DNA from: an uncultured Selenomonas sp.
Lineage (GTDB): Bacteria > Bacillota > Negativicutes > Selenomonadales > Selenomonadaceae
NCBI GenBank assembly: GCA_900552565.1
Contig: USAK01000002.1
Location: 1-64,000 of the forward strand
DNA: 64,000 nucleotides
Direction: 5' to 3'
In this document: in pieces, positions 1 to 8,941 of the stretch
Layout of the letters: every line of letters starts with the position of its first letter
Position numbering within the stretch: the stretch's first letter is position 1
Position numbers and translations under genes: made by a program
The notes under the pieces: model-generated
Seen by the model: only the letters and a program-made list of their open reading frames with translations
The model's database searches: none
What the model was told of the DNA's origin: nothing

Positions 1-125
1 CATCTACGACTGATTATACTACAGAACTATCTACAGAGCAATGGTATGGCTCAATGACTTACGTAAATTCGCCATACCCGCCTTCATCCCCCACCTAAGA
101 GGTGGAGGACTTCTGGCGGATTAGG
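1..125. mobile_element. Possible end of an IS200/IS605-type element
   Basis: Positions 76-120 form a nested hairpin: outer CCGCC (80-84) with GGCGG (115-119) and inner CCACCT with AGGTGG around a 3-base loop. This is the style of structure found at IS200/IS605 (TnpB/omega-RNA) ends. A plus-strand frame is open from the window edge to a stop near 110, so it could be the tail of an upstream gene, but no TnpB motif is visible in it. A minus-strand promoter-like pair also lies here (TTGCTC at 36-41, TATAAT at 13-18, 17 bp spacing). The element itself would lie left of the window. Low confidence; it may only be an intergenic hairpin. Confidence 0.3.
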
Positions 126-157
126 TTAAAATGGGATTTCCAAAGCGGCAGGTTGCG

Positions 158-1573
158 TTACTCTATGCCCGTGACCAGATAAATGCCCAGGCAGACAAAG
201 ACGACAAGTGTCTTTAAAAGAGTTAGGATAACTACATCGTAATACGATTCGCGGTGCGTCAGGCCGCAGACCGCTAAGAGCGTGACCAGAGCGCCCGACT
301 GCGGCACAGTATCGATGCATTCCGAAGCCATGCAGATGATGCGGTGCAGGACGTCCGGACTCATGCCAAGCTGCTGGGCCCAGGCCAGCCATTCCTGACC
401 AAGCATGCCCAGGGCAATCGTCATGCCGCCCGAGGAAGAGCCCGTCACGCCCGTCATGATGCCCGTCGTCACGATGGCCGACATCAAAGGACCATCGCCA
501 AGCTGCAGGCCGAGCAGGGCTTCCTTGATGATGGCAAAAGCCGGCAGAGCGGCAATGACACAGCCGTAGGCATACCCCGAAGCAACGTTGAGAATGGCCG
601 TAGTCGAGCCGATGGCGCCCGTGTTGATTGGTTTAGAAAGGCCGCCCTTGAGTTTCAGGCGTTTGCGGCCGATGATAGCCGCGGCGATGCAGCTGACAAT
701 CAGGGCCGCATTGATGGACCAGATGGCCTGTACCTTATCGACGCCGCCGGCGAGCAGCGAAAGATGCAGCGGGATAAAGGAATCAAGACTGTCTGGGTCC
801 CAATGATACGCCCAATCCCAGTGGAACGGATTGCTGATGATGAGGTTCAGCACGATGACAAGCAACAGAGGCAAGGCCGAAAGTCTCCAGTCAGGCAGAG
901 CTTCACGCGATTCTTCCGGCTCATTGAGCACGTGATGGCCATAGCCTTCACCTTTTGCTTTGAGTTTCTTGTGGCGGTAGCTCACCCAGCCCCAGGCCAG
1001 CAGAAAATAAAGCACGCCGCCAATGAGGCCGAGGATTGGCGCAGACCAGGTCGATGTGCCGAAAAACGACGTCGGGATGATATTCTGGATCTGCGGTGTG
1101 CCGGGGATGGCCACCATGCTGTACGTGAAAATACCCATCCAGAGCAGGCCCGGCAGAAGTTTCTTCGGGATATCCGCCTGCTTGAAGAGAATCGCCGCAA
1201 AAGGATACATGACAAAGGCAACGACAAAAACCGAAAGACCGCCGTAGGTCAGGACGCCGCAGCCTAAGAGCACGGCGAGGATGGCCTTATCGCGGCCGAG
1301 GGCCGTGACAATCTTATCGGCAACAGCGGCCGCAAGGCCGCCCTGCTCCATGATCTTGGCAAAGACAGCGCCGAGCAGGAAGACAGGATAATACGTCTTG
1401 ATGTACTCAGCTGCCTTGGTCATGTAGATTTCACTGTAGACCGGCATGGAGGCATGGCCGCTGCCAATGGCGGCGACCACGGCAAAAATCGGTGCGATGA
1501 AGATGATGGAATAGCCGCGATACGCAAAAAACATCAGGAGTATCAGGCTGAAAACAATCATGCTGATTCCCAT
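158..1573 (-). CDS. GntP-family (gluconate:H+ symporter-like) permease
   Basis: The 471-residue protein is almost entirely hydrophobic, with about a dozen membrane segments. The GntP-like features are the N-terminal hydrophobic pair, a glycine-rich stretch near residue 100 (GCGVLTYGGLSVFVV) and a TGVTGSSSGG loop near residue 375. The family imports sugar acids such as gluconate with protons in the inner membrane. It lies downstream of iolE behind a strong terminator, so it is probably transcribed at a lower level or from its own promoter. Its place at the end of an inositol-catabolism cluster suggests a substrate that is an acid or keto intermediate of that pathway. Inositol transporters known to me are MFS or SSS types, so free inositol is less likely. 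Start chosen: ATG at 1573 with AAAGGA upstream. Confidence 0.85.
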   Translation of the reverse strand: MGISMIVFSLILLMFFAYRGYSIIFIAPIFAVVAAIGSGHASMPVYSEIYMTKAAEYIKTYYPVFLLGAVFAKIMEQGGLAAAVADKIVTALGRDKAILAVLLGCGVLTYGGLSVFVVAFVMYPFAAILFKQADIPKKLLPGLLWMGIFTYSMVAIPGTPQIQNIIPTSFFGTSTWSAPILGLIGGVLYFLLAWGWVSYRHKKLKAKGEGYGHHVLNEPEESREALPDWRLSALPLLLVIVLNLIISNPFHWDWAYHWDPDSLDSFIPLHLSLLAGGVDKVQAIWSINAALIVSCIAAAIIGRKRLKLKGGLSKPINTGAIGSTTAILNVASGYAYGCVIAALPAFAIIKEALLGLQLGDGPLMSAIVTTGIMTGVTGSSSGGMTIALGMLGQEWLAWAQQLGMSPDVLHRIICMASECIDTVPQSGALVTLLAVCGLTHRESYYDVVILTLLKTLVVFVCLGIYLVTGIE

Positions 1574-1630
1574 AGGGATAATTCCTTTCTATTATAATAG
1601 GTGCGAAGGCACAGGGATGAGAACGGCAAA

Positions 1631-1684
1631 ATAAAAGGGGCTGCCCCCTGCCCATGATGTATGATGGACAGGAGAGCAGCCCTT
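1631..1684 (-). terminator. Rho-independent terminator after iolE
   Basis: On the minus strand a long stem (AAGGGCTGC... paired with ...GCAGCCCCTT) is followed by a run of T broken by one A. It separates iolE from the GntP-type permease gene. Confidence 0.8.
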
Positions 1685-1708
1685 GTAACATCCGATGTCT
1701 TTTGACAA

Positions 1709-2596
1709 TCAGATATGTGCTTTTTCCTTGATGTACTTACGAGCTTTGATTGCATACTCGAGCGGGTTAGCCTTAGCCGGATCCTGCTCAGCTTCGACGA
1801 TGAACCAGCCATCATAGTCGCTGGCGTTGATGATGTCGAAGATCGGACCAAAGTCGATATCGCCATCGCCCGGTACCGTGAACATGCCAGCGCGAACGCC
1901 ATCGAGGAAGCTCATGTTCTCTTCCTTGACCTTGTTGCGGATGTTCATGCGGATATCCTTGAGATGTACGTGGCGGATACGCGGCAGATACTTCTTAAGG
2001 ATGTAGATTGGATCTTCACCGGAGCAGACGAGATGACCCGTATCATAAAGCAGGAATACGAGATCCGGATCCGTCATTTCCATGAGGCGGTCAATCTCTT
2101 CCGTCGTCTGGACGCAGGTGCCCATGTGATGATGATACGTCATCGTCAGGCCGATTTTCTTAGCGACAGCGCCGAGCTTGTTGAGGCCTTCAGCAAGCGT
2201 CTTCCACTGCTCTTCCGTGTTATGCGGTTTGTCACGGAAAACAGCTTTGTCAAGCTTACCCTGAACACTCGTGCCCTGCTCTGCAACGTTGCAGAACTTT
2301 GCACCCATAGCTTTGAGGAATTCGCAGTGTTTGATGAAGTCTTTCTCGACCTGCTCATACGGCTGCGTGAGCAGATAGGAGCTGAACCAAGCACTGGCAA
2401 TCTGCAGTCCGCGCAGGTCAAGTGCCTTCTTGAGGACAGCTGGATCTTTCGGATACTTGTTGCCGATTTCGCAGCCCGTGAAGCCAGCCAGAGCCATTTC
2501 ACTGACGCACTGCTCAAAGGTGTTTTCTTTGCCGAGATCCGGCATGTCGTCGTTCGTCCAAGCAATCGGAGCGATACCAAGTTTGATGTTAGCCAT
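1709..2596 (-). CDS. iolE: Myo-inosose-2 dehydratase
   Basis: IolE dehydrates 2-keto-myo-inositol to 3D-(3,5/4)-trihydroxycyclohexane-1,2-dione, the second step of inositol breakdown in the cytoplasm. The 295-residue protein has the xylose-isomerase-like TIM-barrel pattern: a TYHHHMGT stretch near residues 153-160, YDTGHLVCSG, HVHLKD and a late VEAEQDP, which carry the likely metal ligands (His, Asp, Glu). Length matches the family. It is the last iol gene before a terminator, and a stem-loop lies between it and iolD. Start ATG at 2596 follows GGGGGTTTG, a weak ribosome binding site. Assignment is strong because iolB, C, D and J are adjacent. Confidence 0.95.
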   Translation of the reverse strand: MANIKLGIAPIAWTNDDMPDLGKENTFEQCVSEMALAGFTGCEIGNKYPKDPAVLKKALDLRGLQIASAWFSSYLLTQPYEQVEKDFIKHCEFLKAMGAKFCNVAEQGTSVQGKLDKAVFRDKPHNTEEQWKTLAEGLNKLGAVAKKIGLTMTYHHHMGTCVQTTEEIDRLMEMTDPDLVFLLYDTGHLVCSGEDPIYILKKYLPRIRHVHLKDIRMNIRNKVKEENMSFLDGVRAGMFTVPGDGDIDFGPIFDIINASDYDGWFIVEAEQDPAKANPLEYAIKARKYIKEKAHI

Positions 2597-2637
2597 TTTG
2601 ACAAACCCCCAAATTATGATATTTATACATGGGTCTT

Positions 2638-2666
2638 CCTGCCGCCGTTTTCAAACGGACGGCAGG
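2638..2666 (-). other. Intercistronic stem-loop between iolD and iolE
   Basis: Thirteen to fourteen pairs with one bulged base (CCTGCCG.CCGTTT against AAACGGACGGCAGG) close on a tiny loop. No T-run follows on the minus strand, so it looks like an mRNA-processing or stability element rather than a terminator. Confidence 0.6.
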
Positions 2667-2692
2667 CGCCCTTCTATACATCAGGAAAAATA

Positions 2693-4645
2693 TTAGTATT
2701 TACGAGCTGCATCGTAATGCGGTTTCATGACTTCTTTGTAGCACTTGTTGACTTTGTCGAGTTTGGAAACCTGTGCGACGCCAACACGCCACCAGTCACC
2801 GTAGCCATGAACCATCGTCTTCGGCATAACCTTGCAGTCGATGAGCGTTGAAACCTTCTGTTTCTTAGCATCTTCCATAGCTGCCTTGAATTCCTCTTCC
2901 GTATGAACCGTGTAAGCAACACAGCCATAGGAACGTGCATTCATGGCGAAGTCTACCGGTACATACGCGCCGTCGAGCTGGCCCGTCTTCTTGTTGCGGA
3001 AACGGAACTCTGTGCCGTAGCTGCCCTGGCCGTGGCCAATCTCGAGGTTGTTGATGCAGCCGCCCTGCATATTATCGAACAGGATGACGTTGATCTTCTT
3101 GCCCTCAGCGATCGACTGCGGCAGTTCGGAATGGAGCATCATGTAAGCGTAGTCGCCGACGAGGGCATAAACCTCACGGTCCGGCTCAGCAATCTTGACG
3201 CCGAGAGCTGCGTTGACTTCATAGCCCATGCAGGAGAAGCCATACTCAACATGGTAGCTGCCTACCGTCTTCGGACGCCATACACGCTGCAGGTCGCCTG
3301 GCAGGGAGCCCGATGCACCAACGATGATGCCGTTCGGATCCATATACTCTTCGAGCATGCCGAGGACACGCGTCTGCGGCAACGTCTCACCGACAGCTGC
3401 TTTGTAGTTCTTGACAGCTTCTTCGAAGTCAAAGTCATCATCGACTTCCGGTTTATAATCCTTATCCGTGAAGCGGATGTGGAAGACACGGTCGACTTCT
3501 TTAATGTAAGCTTCCTTGGCTGCTTTGATATCAGCGGCATAAGCATCCGATACATGGTAGCCCGTCTTGCCGAGAGCTTCATCGAGCATCTCAAGAGCTG
3601 CACCGGCATCGCCGACAACCTGGATACCATCGAGCTTATAAGCATGGAAGCGGGAAACGTTGATGTTGACGTATTTGACGTTCGGGTTCTGGAACATCCA
3701 TTTCGAGGACGTCGTGAAGTCCGTGTAGCGCGTGCCGACACCGATGACAACATCGGCATCTTTAGCGAGCGTGTTGGCAGCCAAGCCGCCCGTCTCGCCG
3801 ACACCGCCCATGTTCAGCGGATGCTCCCAAGTAATCGTGCCTTTGCCGGCCTGCGTCTCGCCGAACGGAATGCCGTACTTCTCAGCGAATTTCTTGAAGA
3901 CGTCTTCAGCCTCGGAGTACTTAACGCCGCCGCCGAAAATCAGGAGCGGACGCTCAGCCTTGGCAATGGCCTTGACAGCTTCCTCAATAGCACGCTCAGA
4001 CGGTTTTACGCGGTCGATGTGATGAACGCGTTTCTGGAAGAAGTACTCAGGATAATCCCAAGCTTCACCCTCAACATCCTGCGGCAGAGCGATGCAGACA
4101 GCACCCGTCTCAGCCGGGTCTGCCAGCACGCGCATTGCGTTGATGCAGGCCGTCATGAGGATTTCCGGACGCGTTACACGGTCCCAATATTTGCAGACAG
4201 CACGGAAGGCATCGTTCGTCGTCGTCGTCAGGCTTACCGTCTGCTCCATCTGCTGGAGTACCGGATCCGGCTGGCGGTCAGCGTACGTGTCGCCTGGCAG
4301 GAACAGGACTGGGATGCAGTTTGCCGTAGCCGTAGCAGCTGCCGTGACCATGTTGGCAGCGCCTGGGCCGACAGACGACGTGCAGGCGTACATCTGTTTG
4401 CGGCGTTTCTGTTTTGCAAAACCGATGGCAGCGTGTGCCATGCCCTGCTCATTGCGGCCCATGCGCATGATCAGGTGGCCCGGATCTTCTTCGAGTGCTT
4501 CGCCGAGGCCGACGACATTGCCGTGACCGAAGATACCGAAGATACCTTCGAACATCGGGACTTCTTTGCCATCGAATTCGATATACTGATTATTGAGGAA
4601 TTTGACGAGAGCCTGTGCTACCGTCATTCTGATTGTCTTAGCCAT
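2693..4645 (-). CDS. iolD: 3D-(3,5/4)-trihydroxycyclohexane-1,2-dione acylhydrolase (ThDP-dependent)
   Basis: IolD opens the ring of the diketone made by IolE, giving 5-deoxy-glucuronate. The 650-residue protein has the three-domain thiamine-diphosphate enzyme layout: an N-terminal PYR domain with the activating glutamate at about residue 66 ([11 protein letters not shown]), a central domain ([11 protein letters not shown]... GVGETGG), and a C-terminal PP domain where the cofactor motif reads GDYAYM... FDN, with GDY in place of the usual GDG. Length is typical of IolD. ATG at 4645 is preceded by GGAGGGT. The gene sits between iolB (36-bp gap) and iolE (97-bp gap with a hairpin). Confidence 0.96.
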   Translation of the reverse strand: MAKTIRMTVAQALVKFLNNQYIEFDGKEVPMFEGIFGIFGHGNVVGLGEALEEDPGHLIMRMGRNEQGMAHAAIGFAKQKRRKQMYACTSSVGPGAANMVTAAATATANCIPVLFLPGDTYADRQPDPVLQQMEQTVSLTTTTNDAFRAVCKYWDRVTRPEILMTACINAMRVLADPAETGAVCIALPQDVEGEAWDYPEYFFQKRVHHIDRVKPSERAIEEAVKAIAKAERPLLIFGGGVKYSEAEDVFKKFAEKYGIPFGETQAGKGTITWEHPLNMGGVGETGGLAANTLAKDADVVIGVGTRYTDFTTSSKWMFQNPNVKYVNINVSRFHAYKLDGIQVVGDAGAALEMLDEALGKTGYHVSDAYAADIKAAKEAYIKEVDRVFHIRFTDKDYKPEVDDDFDFEEAVKNYKAAVGETLPQTRVLGMLEEYMDPNGIIVGASGSLPGDLQRVWRPKTVGSYHVEYGFSCMGYEVNAALGVKIAEPDREVYALVGDYAYMMLHSELPQSIAEGKKINVILFDNMQGGCINNLEIGHGQGSYGTEFRFRNKKTGQLDGAYVPVDFAMNARSYGCVAYTVHTEEEFKAAMEDAKKQKVSTLIDCKVMPKTMVHGYGDWWRVGVAQVSKLDKVNKCYKEVMKPHYDAARKY

Positions 4646-4680
4646 TGGATACCCTCCACTCTGTTATGCAGGATTTGAGA

Positions 4681-5478
4681 TTACTTTCTATGCGGCTGCC
4701 AAATCTTTTTGTCAGCATCCGGTTCAAGAAGCCACGTATGCTCCGGAAGGTCGTTGCGTGTCTTCTTCCACGGATCCCCATCGAGATGGCGGATCATCCA
4801 GCTGTACCAGATGGCATAGCCAGGAGCTGCGCACTGCGGATGCATGTAGCCGCCGGAAATTTCGGACCAAGTGTTGTCCTCAATCTTGAAGACGTTATCG
4901 CCGATGAAGGCACAGCCAAAGCCCTGCGGACGGTCTACCTTGTAGGTATAGACCTCCGGCTGCGGATGATTGTGCGGCGTATAGCCCGTCCAGCAGCCCG
5001 GCGTCATGATGACTTCGCCGTTGACCATGTTGGAGTACGGTGCATTGTCGTAATCGAAGATTGTGCGGACCGTACGCTCAGCCGTTCCCTGCCATACACC
5101 GGCACCAAAAACGTCAGCCTGTACATCTTTCGGACGGTAGAATACCGGAGCAAAATCACGGTCATTGATCGTCTTCTGAATCAAGAGCTCCGATTTCTTC
5201 AGAGCCTTGACAACAACTTTCGTGTTGCGGGGAACATGCAGGCAGTACGGGTTCTCGTCAAGCAGAGAATCGCGGTGCATGACTTCTTTCTGACCATTCC
5301 AGGCAATCTCAACATCGCCCGTCGTGATGACAAAAGCAGTTTCCTGAAGAGGATCTTCGAACTCGACAACCTCGTTCTCATCCATTTCCTGATAACCGAT
5401 ATCCATGAGCATATCGCTCTCGCGCGTAGTCATTGCATTATAGCCGTGCTTGAGCTGACCTAAACGACCGAATCTCAT
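4681..5478 (-). CDS. iolB: 5-deoxy-glucuronate isomerase
   Basis: IolB isomerises 5-deoxy-glucuronate to 2-deoxy-5-keto-gluconate (DKG). The 265-residue bicupin protein shows the conserved PHNHPQPEVYTYK metal-binding stretch and the C-terminal WYSWMIRHLDGDPW and RNDLPEHTWL motifs. I chose ATG at 5478 over the further-upstream TTG: it has GGAGG at proper spacing and overlaps the iolC stop in an ATGA, which indicates translational coupling. Length is typical of the family. Confidence 0.95.
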   Translation of the reverse strand: MRFGRLGQLKHGYNAMTTRESDMLMDIGYQEMDENEVVEFEDPLQETAFVITTGDVEIAWNGQKEVMHRDSLLDENPYCLHVPRNTKVVVKALKKSELLIQKTINDRDFAPVFYRPKDVQADVFGAGVWQGTAERTVRTIFDYDNAPYSNMVNGEVIMTPGCWTGYTPHNHPQPEVYTYKVDRPQGFGCAFIGDNVFKIEDNTWSEISGGYMHPQCAAPGYAIWYSWMIRHLDGDPWKKTRNDLPEHTWLLEPDADKKIWQPHRK

Positions 5479-6509
5479 AATGCTGCCTCCCAATCGAGTT
5501 CCGTAATGACTTTTTCATCTTTGTGTTCCTGCATGAATGCATCGATCTGCTCGACCGTCTGCATTGCATCGGAGCAGCTGTGGCTGGCAACGACCATTGC
5601 GGCATGAGCCGTGCCATGCTGCAGGGCCTGCGGTACCGTCCAGCCTGCGAGCAGGCCATAGACGAAAGCGCTGCCGTAAGCGTCGCCGCCGCCGAACGAT
5701 TTCAACAGTTTGATATGATACGACTCAACCTTATAGGCCTTCTTGTCTGCCGTATAAGCAATCGAGCCTTTCTTGCCATGTTTGATGATGACGATCTTGG
5801 CACCCTGAGCAATGTACTTCTCAGCGATGACGTGATCTGCAGGCTCCGTAGCCTCTTCATCAAGGCCTTCCGTGAGGTTGACCTCATCGCGCGAACCGAT
5901 GATGACATCGGCCATGCTTGCGAGCAGCGAGTAGTAAATCTGGATGTCCTTCTTGCTGCGCCAGCTGTACGGGCGATAGTCGATATCGAAGATGACGCGC
6001 GTGTTGTGCTTCTTTGCATACTGGACAGCGAGGAGGCAGGCCTCACGCGACGGGCTCTTCGAAAGGGCCGTGCCGGAGACAATCAGGATCTTGCTGTCAG
6101 CAATGTACTGCTCATCGACATCTTCCGGCGTGATTTCGAGGTCAGCGACCTGATCGCGGTACATCAGGATGCTCGACTCCGTCGGGCTCTTGATTTCCGT
6201 AAACGTCAGGCCCATGCGCTCGCCGTGTTTTGCACGGGTCATCTGCGTCGTGTCGATGCCGCGCTCATTGAAATAATTGAGGACGAAATCGCCGAACTGG
6301 TCGTCGGACACGCAGCCAATAAAGCCAACCTTTTTGCCCAGTTTGTTGATGCCGACGGCCATGTTGCCCGGCGAACCGCCAAGATACATCGAGAACGTCT
6401 TGACCTTGTCAAGCGTGCGGTTCAATTCATTCGGATTGAAATCCAGCGTAACGCGGCCGATCAGGACGACATCGCGTTTTTTATTTTCATCAAAGGTAAT
6501 GAGTGCCAT
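5475..6509 (-). CDS. iolC: 5-dehydro-2-deoxygluconokinase (PfkB family)
   Basis: IolC phosphorylates DKG to DKG-6-phosphate with ATP. The 344-residue protein has both PfkB/ribokinase signatures: GGSPGNMAVGINKLG near residue 47 and the anion-hole/catalytic KSFGGGDAYGSAFVYG near residue 275, with the catalytic aspartate in GGGDA. ATG at 6509 follows GAGGAGG at about 9 bases. The ORF extends 18 bases further but that start has no comparable site. The stop overlaps the iolB start by 4 bases. Confidence 0.95.
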   Translation of the reverse strand: MALITFDENKKRDVVLIGRVTLDFNPNELNRTLDKVKTFSMYLGGSPGNMAVGINKLGKKVGFIGCVSDDQFGDFVLNYFNERGIDTTQMTRAKHGERMGLTFTEIKSPTESSILMYRDQVADLEITPEDVDEQYIADSKILIVSGTALSKSPSREACLLAVQYAKKHNTRVIFDIDYRPYSWRSKKDIQIYYSLLASMADVIIGSRDEVNLTEGLDEEATEPADHVIAEKYIAQGAKIVIIKHGKKGSIAYTADKKAYKVESYHIKLLKSFGGGDAYGSAFVYGLLAGWTVPQALQHGTAHAAMVVASHSCSDAMQTVEQIDAFMQEHKDEKVITELDWEAAL

Positions 6510-6523
6510 GTTCTTTATCCTCC

Positions 6524-7366
6524 TCATGCCTTATTTTCAAGACCGAAAATATGCATGTGTTTCTTGACATTTTCGTAGGTGCCCTGCACGATTGCATCGC
6601 TGAAATCGAAGTATTTCGCTTCTGGATTTGCAGCAGCGACCTGCTTGATTTTTCTTGCCGAGGCATCATACGAAGCCGTGGCAATGTTGATCTTCTGGAT
6701 GCCGTTAGCGAGGCAGTTCTTGAAGTCCTGCTCCGTCAGGCCCGTGCCGCCATGCAGTACGAGCGGCGTTTTGACGGCCTCGTGGATTTCCTTGAGACGG
6801 TCAATGCGCAGATGCGGCGTCGACTTGTAATTGCCATGAGCCGTGCCGATAGCTACGGCCATAGCGTCAATGCCGCTTTCCTCAGCAAAGCGCTTTGCTT
6901 CTTCAACGCTCGTGACGAGGACATCGACGCTCTTGTAGTCGCCTTCAGCGCCGCCGACGCGGCCGATTTCGGCCTCGACATCAGCACCGTAGCTCTTAGC
7001 GAGCTTGACGACTTCTTTCGTACGGGCGATGTTTTCATCGAGCGGATATTTCGAACCGTCGAACATGACGGATGTAAAGCCAAGGTCCAGAGCCAGCTTG
7101 ATGGTTTCCATCGTGCCGCCGTGGTCAAGATGAACGGCTGTCGGCATCTTGCACTTCTTAGCTGCGGCTACCATCACAGGGCCGAGAAGGTCCAGCGGCG
7201 AATAGCGCAGGCGGCCTTCTGCAATCTGCAGAATCAGCGGAGCATGGAGCTCTTCTGCCGCCTTGATGGCACCCATGGCCATCTCCATATCGGATACATT
7301 GAAAGCGCCGATGGCGTACGTGTTATCCGGTTTATTGATCAGGTCTGTCAAATGTACGAGTGGCAT
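6524..7366 (-). CDS. iolJ: Class II aldolase, 6-phospho-5-dehydro-2-deoxygluconate aldolase
   Basis: The 280-residue class II zinc aldolase shows VHLDHGG (zinc histidine), VEAEIGRVGG (zinc glutamate), GTAHGNYKS and LHGGTGL (phosphate binding). These fit fructose-bisphosphate aldolase or IolJ. Placement directly before iolC, separated by 14 bases, supports IolJ, which cleaves DKG-6-phosphate to dihydroxyacetone phosphate and malonate semialdehyde. ATG at 7366 follows GGAGGGG; an in-frame GTG six bases upstream lacks spacing. A glycolytic aldolase function cannot be excluded. Confidence 0.9.
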   Translation of the reverse strand: MPLVHLTDLINKPDNTYAIGAFNVSDMEMAMGAIKAAEELHAPLILQIAEGRLRYSPLDLLGPVMVAAAKKCKMPTAVHLDHGGTMETIKLALDLGFTSVMFDGSKYPLDENIARTKEVVKLAKSYGADVEAEIGRVGGAEGDYKSVDVLVTSVEEAKRFAEESGIDAMAVAIGTAHGNYKSTPHLRIDRLKEIHEAVKTPLVLHGGTGLTEQDFKNCLANGIQKINIATASYDASARKIKQVAAANPEAKYFDFSDAIVQGTYENVKKHMHIFGLENKA

Positions 7367-7396
7367 GACCACCCCTCCTATCTGTCGCGGTATATA

Positions 7397-8566
7397 TTAG
7401 AAGAGTTCCTTGTAGATCTCGATGAGCTGTTCCTTCGTCGGAATGCGCATCGTGTTCTGCGGGCTGCCGCTCTCGAGAGCATCGGAAGCCATCTTGTCGA
7501 GCTGTGCGAGGAAGTCTTCTTTCTTGAAGCCGCGCTGCTCAAGCAGGGATTCTGCCGAAGGAATGCCAACTTCCTTGCAGAAGCGCGTAACCTCAGCAAC
7601 AAATGCTTCAGCTGCTTCATGATCCGGCGTCTTGTCATCGGCAACACCCATGATGCGGCCAATCGTAGCAAAGCGGGCCGTGTTCTCTTCAATAGCGAAC
7701 TTCATGCAGGCCGGCAGCAGGATGGCGTTCGAAACACCATGTGCGATGTGGAACAGAGCACCGATTGGACGGCTCATGCCATGGACAATCGTAACAGAAG
7801 CATTGTTGAAGGCAATGCCGGCTTCCGTAGCTGCAATGCTCATCTGCAGGCGGGCTTCCACATTCTTGCCATCTTTGTAGCAGATTGGCAGGTTCTTATG
7901 AATCTTCTTGATAGCGGAAAGTGCGAACGTATCCGTCAGCGGCTGTGCCTTGCGGGACGTGTAAGCTTCAATCGAATGGCACAGAGCATCGATGCCCGTA
8001 GCAGCCGTAACAGATGGCGGAGCCGTCATCGTGAACGTCGGGTCTACAACAGCGAGTGCCGGGATGATCGACGGGCCGCCGAGCAGCATCTTGACGTTGT
8101 TCTCCGTATCTGCAATGATCGTGTTCTTCGTGACTTCAGAGCCCGTGCCTGCCGTCGTCGGAATAGCTACGAGATACGGTACCGGCATGTCAATGTTGAC
8201 ATGCATGAACTCGTTGATCTTCTTGCCTTCCGGCTGCGTCGACATGAACATGATGGCCTTTGCCGTATCCATCGGGCTGCCGCCGCCAAGAGCTACGAGG
8301 AAGTCGCATCCCTCTTCACGGTAAACTTTCAGGCCAGCTTCAACGATCTTGTCCGTCGGCTCCGAGTTAGCACCAGCGAAGGTGACGTACGGGATATTTG
8401 CTTTGGCAAGTGCATTCTCAACCTTAGCAGCATTGCCAAACTTAACCATGAACTGATCCGTGACGATCAGGGCTTTGGTGCCTTTGCCCTGAATGTGCTC
8501 ACCAAGTTCTTCAATGACGTTCGTGCCAGAAATGATCTTTGCCGGAACCATGAAAGTATAACCCAT
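7397..8566 (-). CDS. Iron-containing alcohol dehydrogenase, likely malonate semialdehyde reductase
   Basis: The 389-residue protein is a group III (Fe-dependent) alcohol dehydrogenase: GGGSPMDTAK binds NAD(P), and the metal histidines lie in GIDALCHSIEAYTS and HGMSRPIGALFHIAHGVSNA. It is the first gene of the iol operon, 30 bases before iolJ. Malonate semialdehyde released by IolJ would normally go to IolA, which is missing here, so reduction to 3-hydroxypropionate with NAD(P)H is the most economical role (inference). Such 3-hydroxypropionate formation from inositol/phytate has been reported for Mitsuokella jalaludinii. ATG at 8566 is preferred to GTG at 8575 because AGGAG lies at a workable distance only from the ATG. 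Confidence 0.88.
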   Translation of the reverse strand: MGYTFMVPAKIISGTNVIEELGEHIQGKGTKALIVTDQFMVKFGNAAKVENALAKANIPYVTFAGANSEPTDKIVEAGLKVYREEGCDFLVALGGGSPMDTAKAIMFMSTQPEGKKINEFMHVNIDMPVPYLVAIPTTAGTGSEVTKNTIIADTENNVKMLLGGPSIIPALAVVDPTFTMTAPPSVTAATGIDALCHSIEAYTSRKAQPLTDTFALSAIKKIHKNLPICYKDGKNVEARLQMSIAATEAGIAFNNASVTIVHGMSRPIGALFHIAHGVSNAILLPACMKFAIEENTARFATIGRIMGVADDKTPDHEAAEAFVAEVTRFCKEVGIPSAESLLEQRGFKKEDFLAQLDKMASDALESGSPQNTMRIPTKEQLIEIYKELF

Positions 8567-8592
8567 ATTGTCCACTCTCCTATTCTGATGAT

Positions 8593-8612
8593 GTTATTGA
8601 CGTTGTTATTGA
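8593..8612. repeat. Tandem repeat GTTATTGA x2, candidate operator
   Basis: GTTATTGA occurs at 8593-8600 and again at 8605-8612, one helical turn apart (12-base period), in the 5' leader of the iol operon. DeoR-family repressors often bind tandem repeats, so this is a candidate operator for the adjacent regulator. Function is inferred only. Confidence 0.4.
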
Positions 8613-8638
8613 TAACCTTTTGATTACCTTATGGCTCT

Positions 8639-8667
8639 AATTTAATACTTTTTCGGCAGGTTGTCAA
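8639..8667 (-). promoter_or_regulatory. Promoter of the iol operon
   Basis: A perfect TTGACA (-35, 8662-8667) and TAAATT (-10, 8639-8644) are separated by 17 bases on the minus strand, leaving a leader of about 65 bases to the dehydrogenase start. Confidence 0.6.
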
Positions 8668-8798
8668 TATGTTTTTGGGATTTTTGGCAAGATTTTGCGG
8701 AATTTTATTTTTTCTGATAATCATGAGTAATCTTTGTGCTATCTATAATAAATGTGGGTTAATTGTGTAATTGATACTATATTTTTTTGCGTTTACCC

Positions 8799-8827
8799 TT
8801 GTTTCTCCATGTTATTTCTATTATAAT
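8799..8827 (+). promoter_or_regulatory. Promoter of the DeoR regulator gene
   Basis: TTGTTT (8799-8804) and a perfect TATAAT (8822-8827) are spaced by 17 bases, about 115 bases upstream of the ATG. Confidence 0.55.
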
Positions 8828-8941
8828 AAGTTTATCAAATATACTCACAAACTGATTATTTTTTGAATGCTTGTTGGTTATTTTTCGCGGTCAGATTCGA
8901 TGCGTCAAAATGCCGCAGGCAGTTAAAGCGGGTGATCTCTC

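Larger units (their letters stand above)
8567..8941. promoter_or_regulatory. Divergent control region between the iol operon and the DeoR gene
   Basis: This 375-base AT-rich gap has no credible ORF. It holds a minus-strand promoter for the iol operon near 8639-8667, a plus-strand promoter for the regulator at 8799-8827, and a tandem 8-base repeat in the iol leader at 8593-8612. About 130 bases between the two promoters remain unassigned and could hold activator or catabolite-control sites. Confidence 0.6.

Noticed and set aside
2903-4678. A 591-codon plus-strand frame opposite iolD
   Set aside because: Antisense shadow of a motif-complete ThDP enzyme.
6503-8623. A 706-codon plus-strand frame opposite iolJ and the Fe-ADH
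   Set aside because: Antisense shadow crossing two real genes; no recognisable domain or ribosome binding site.
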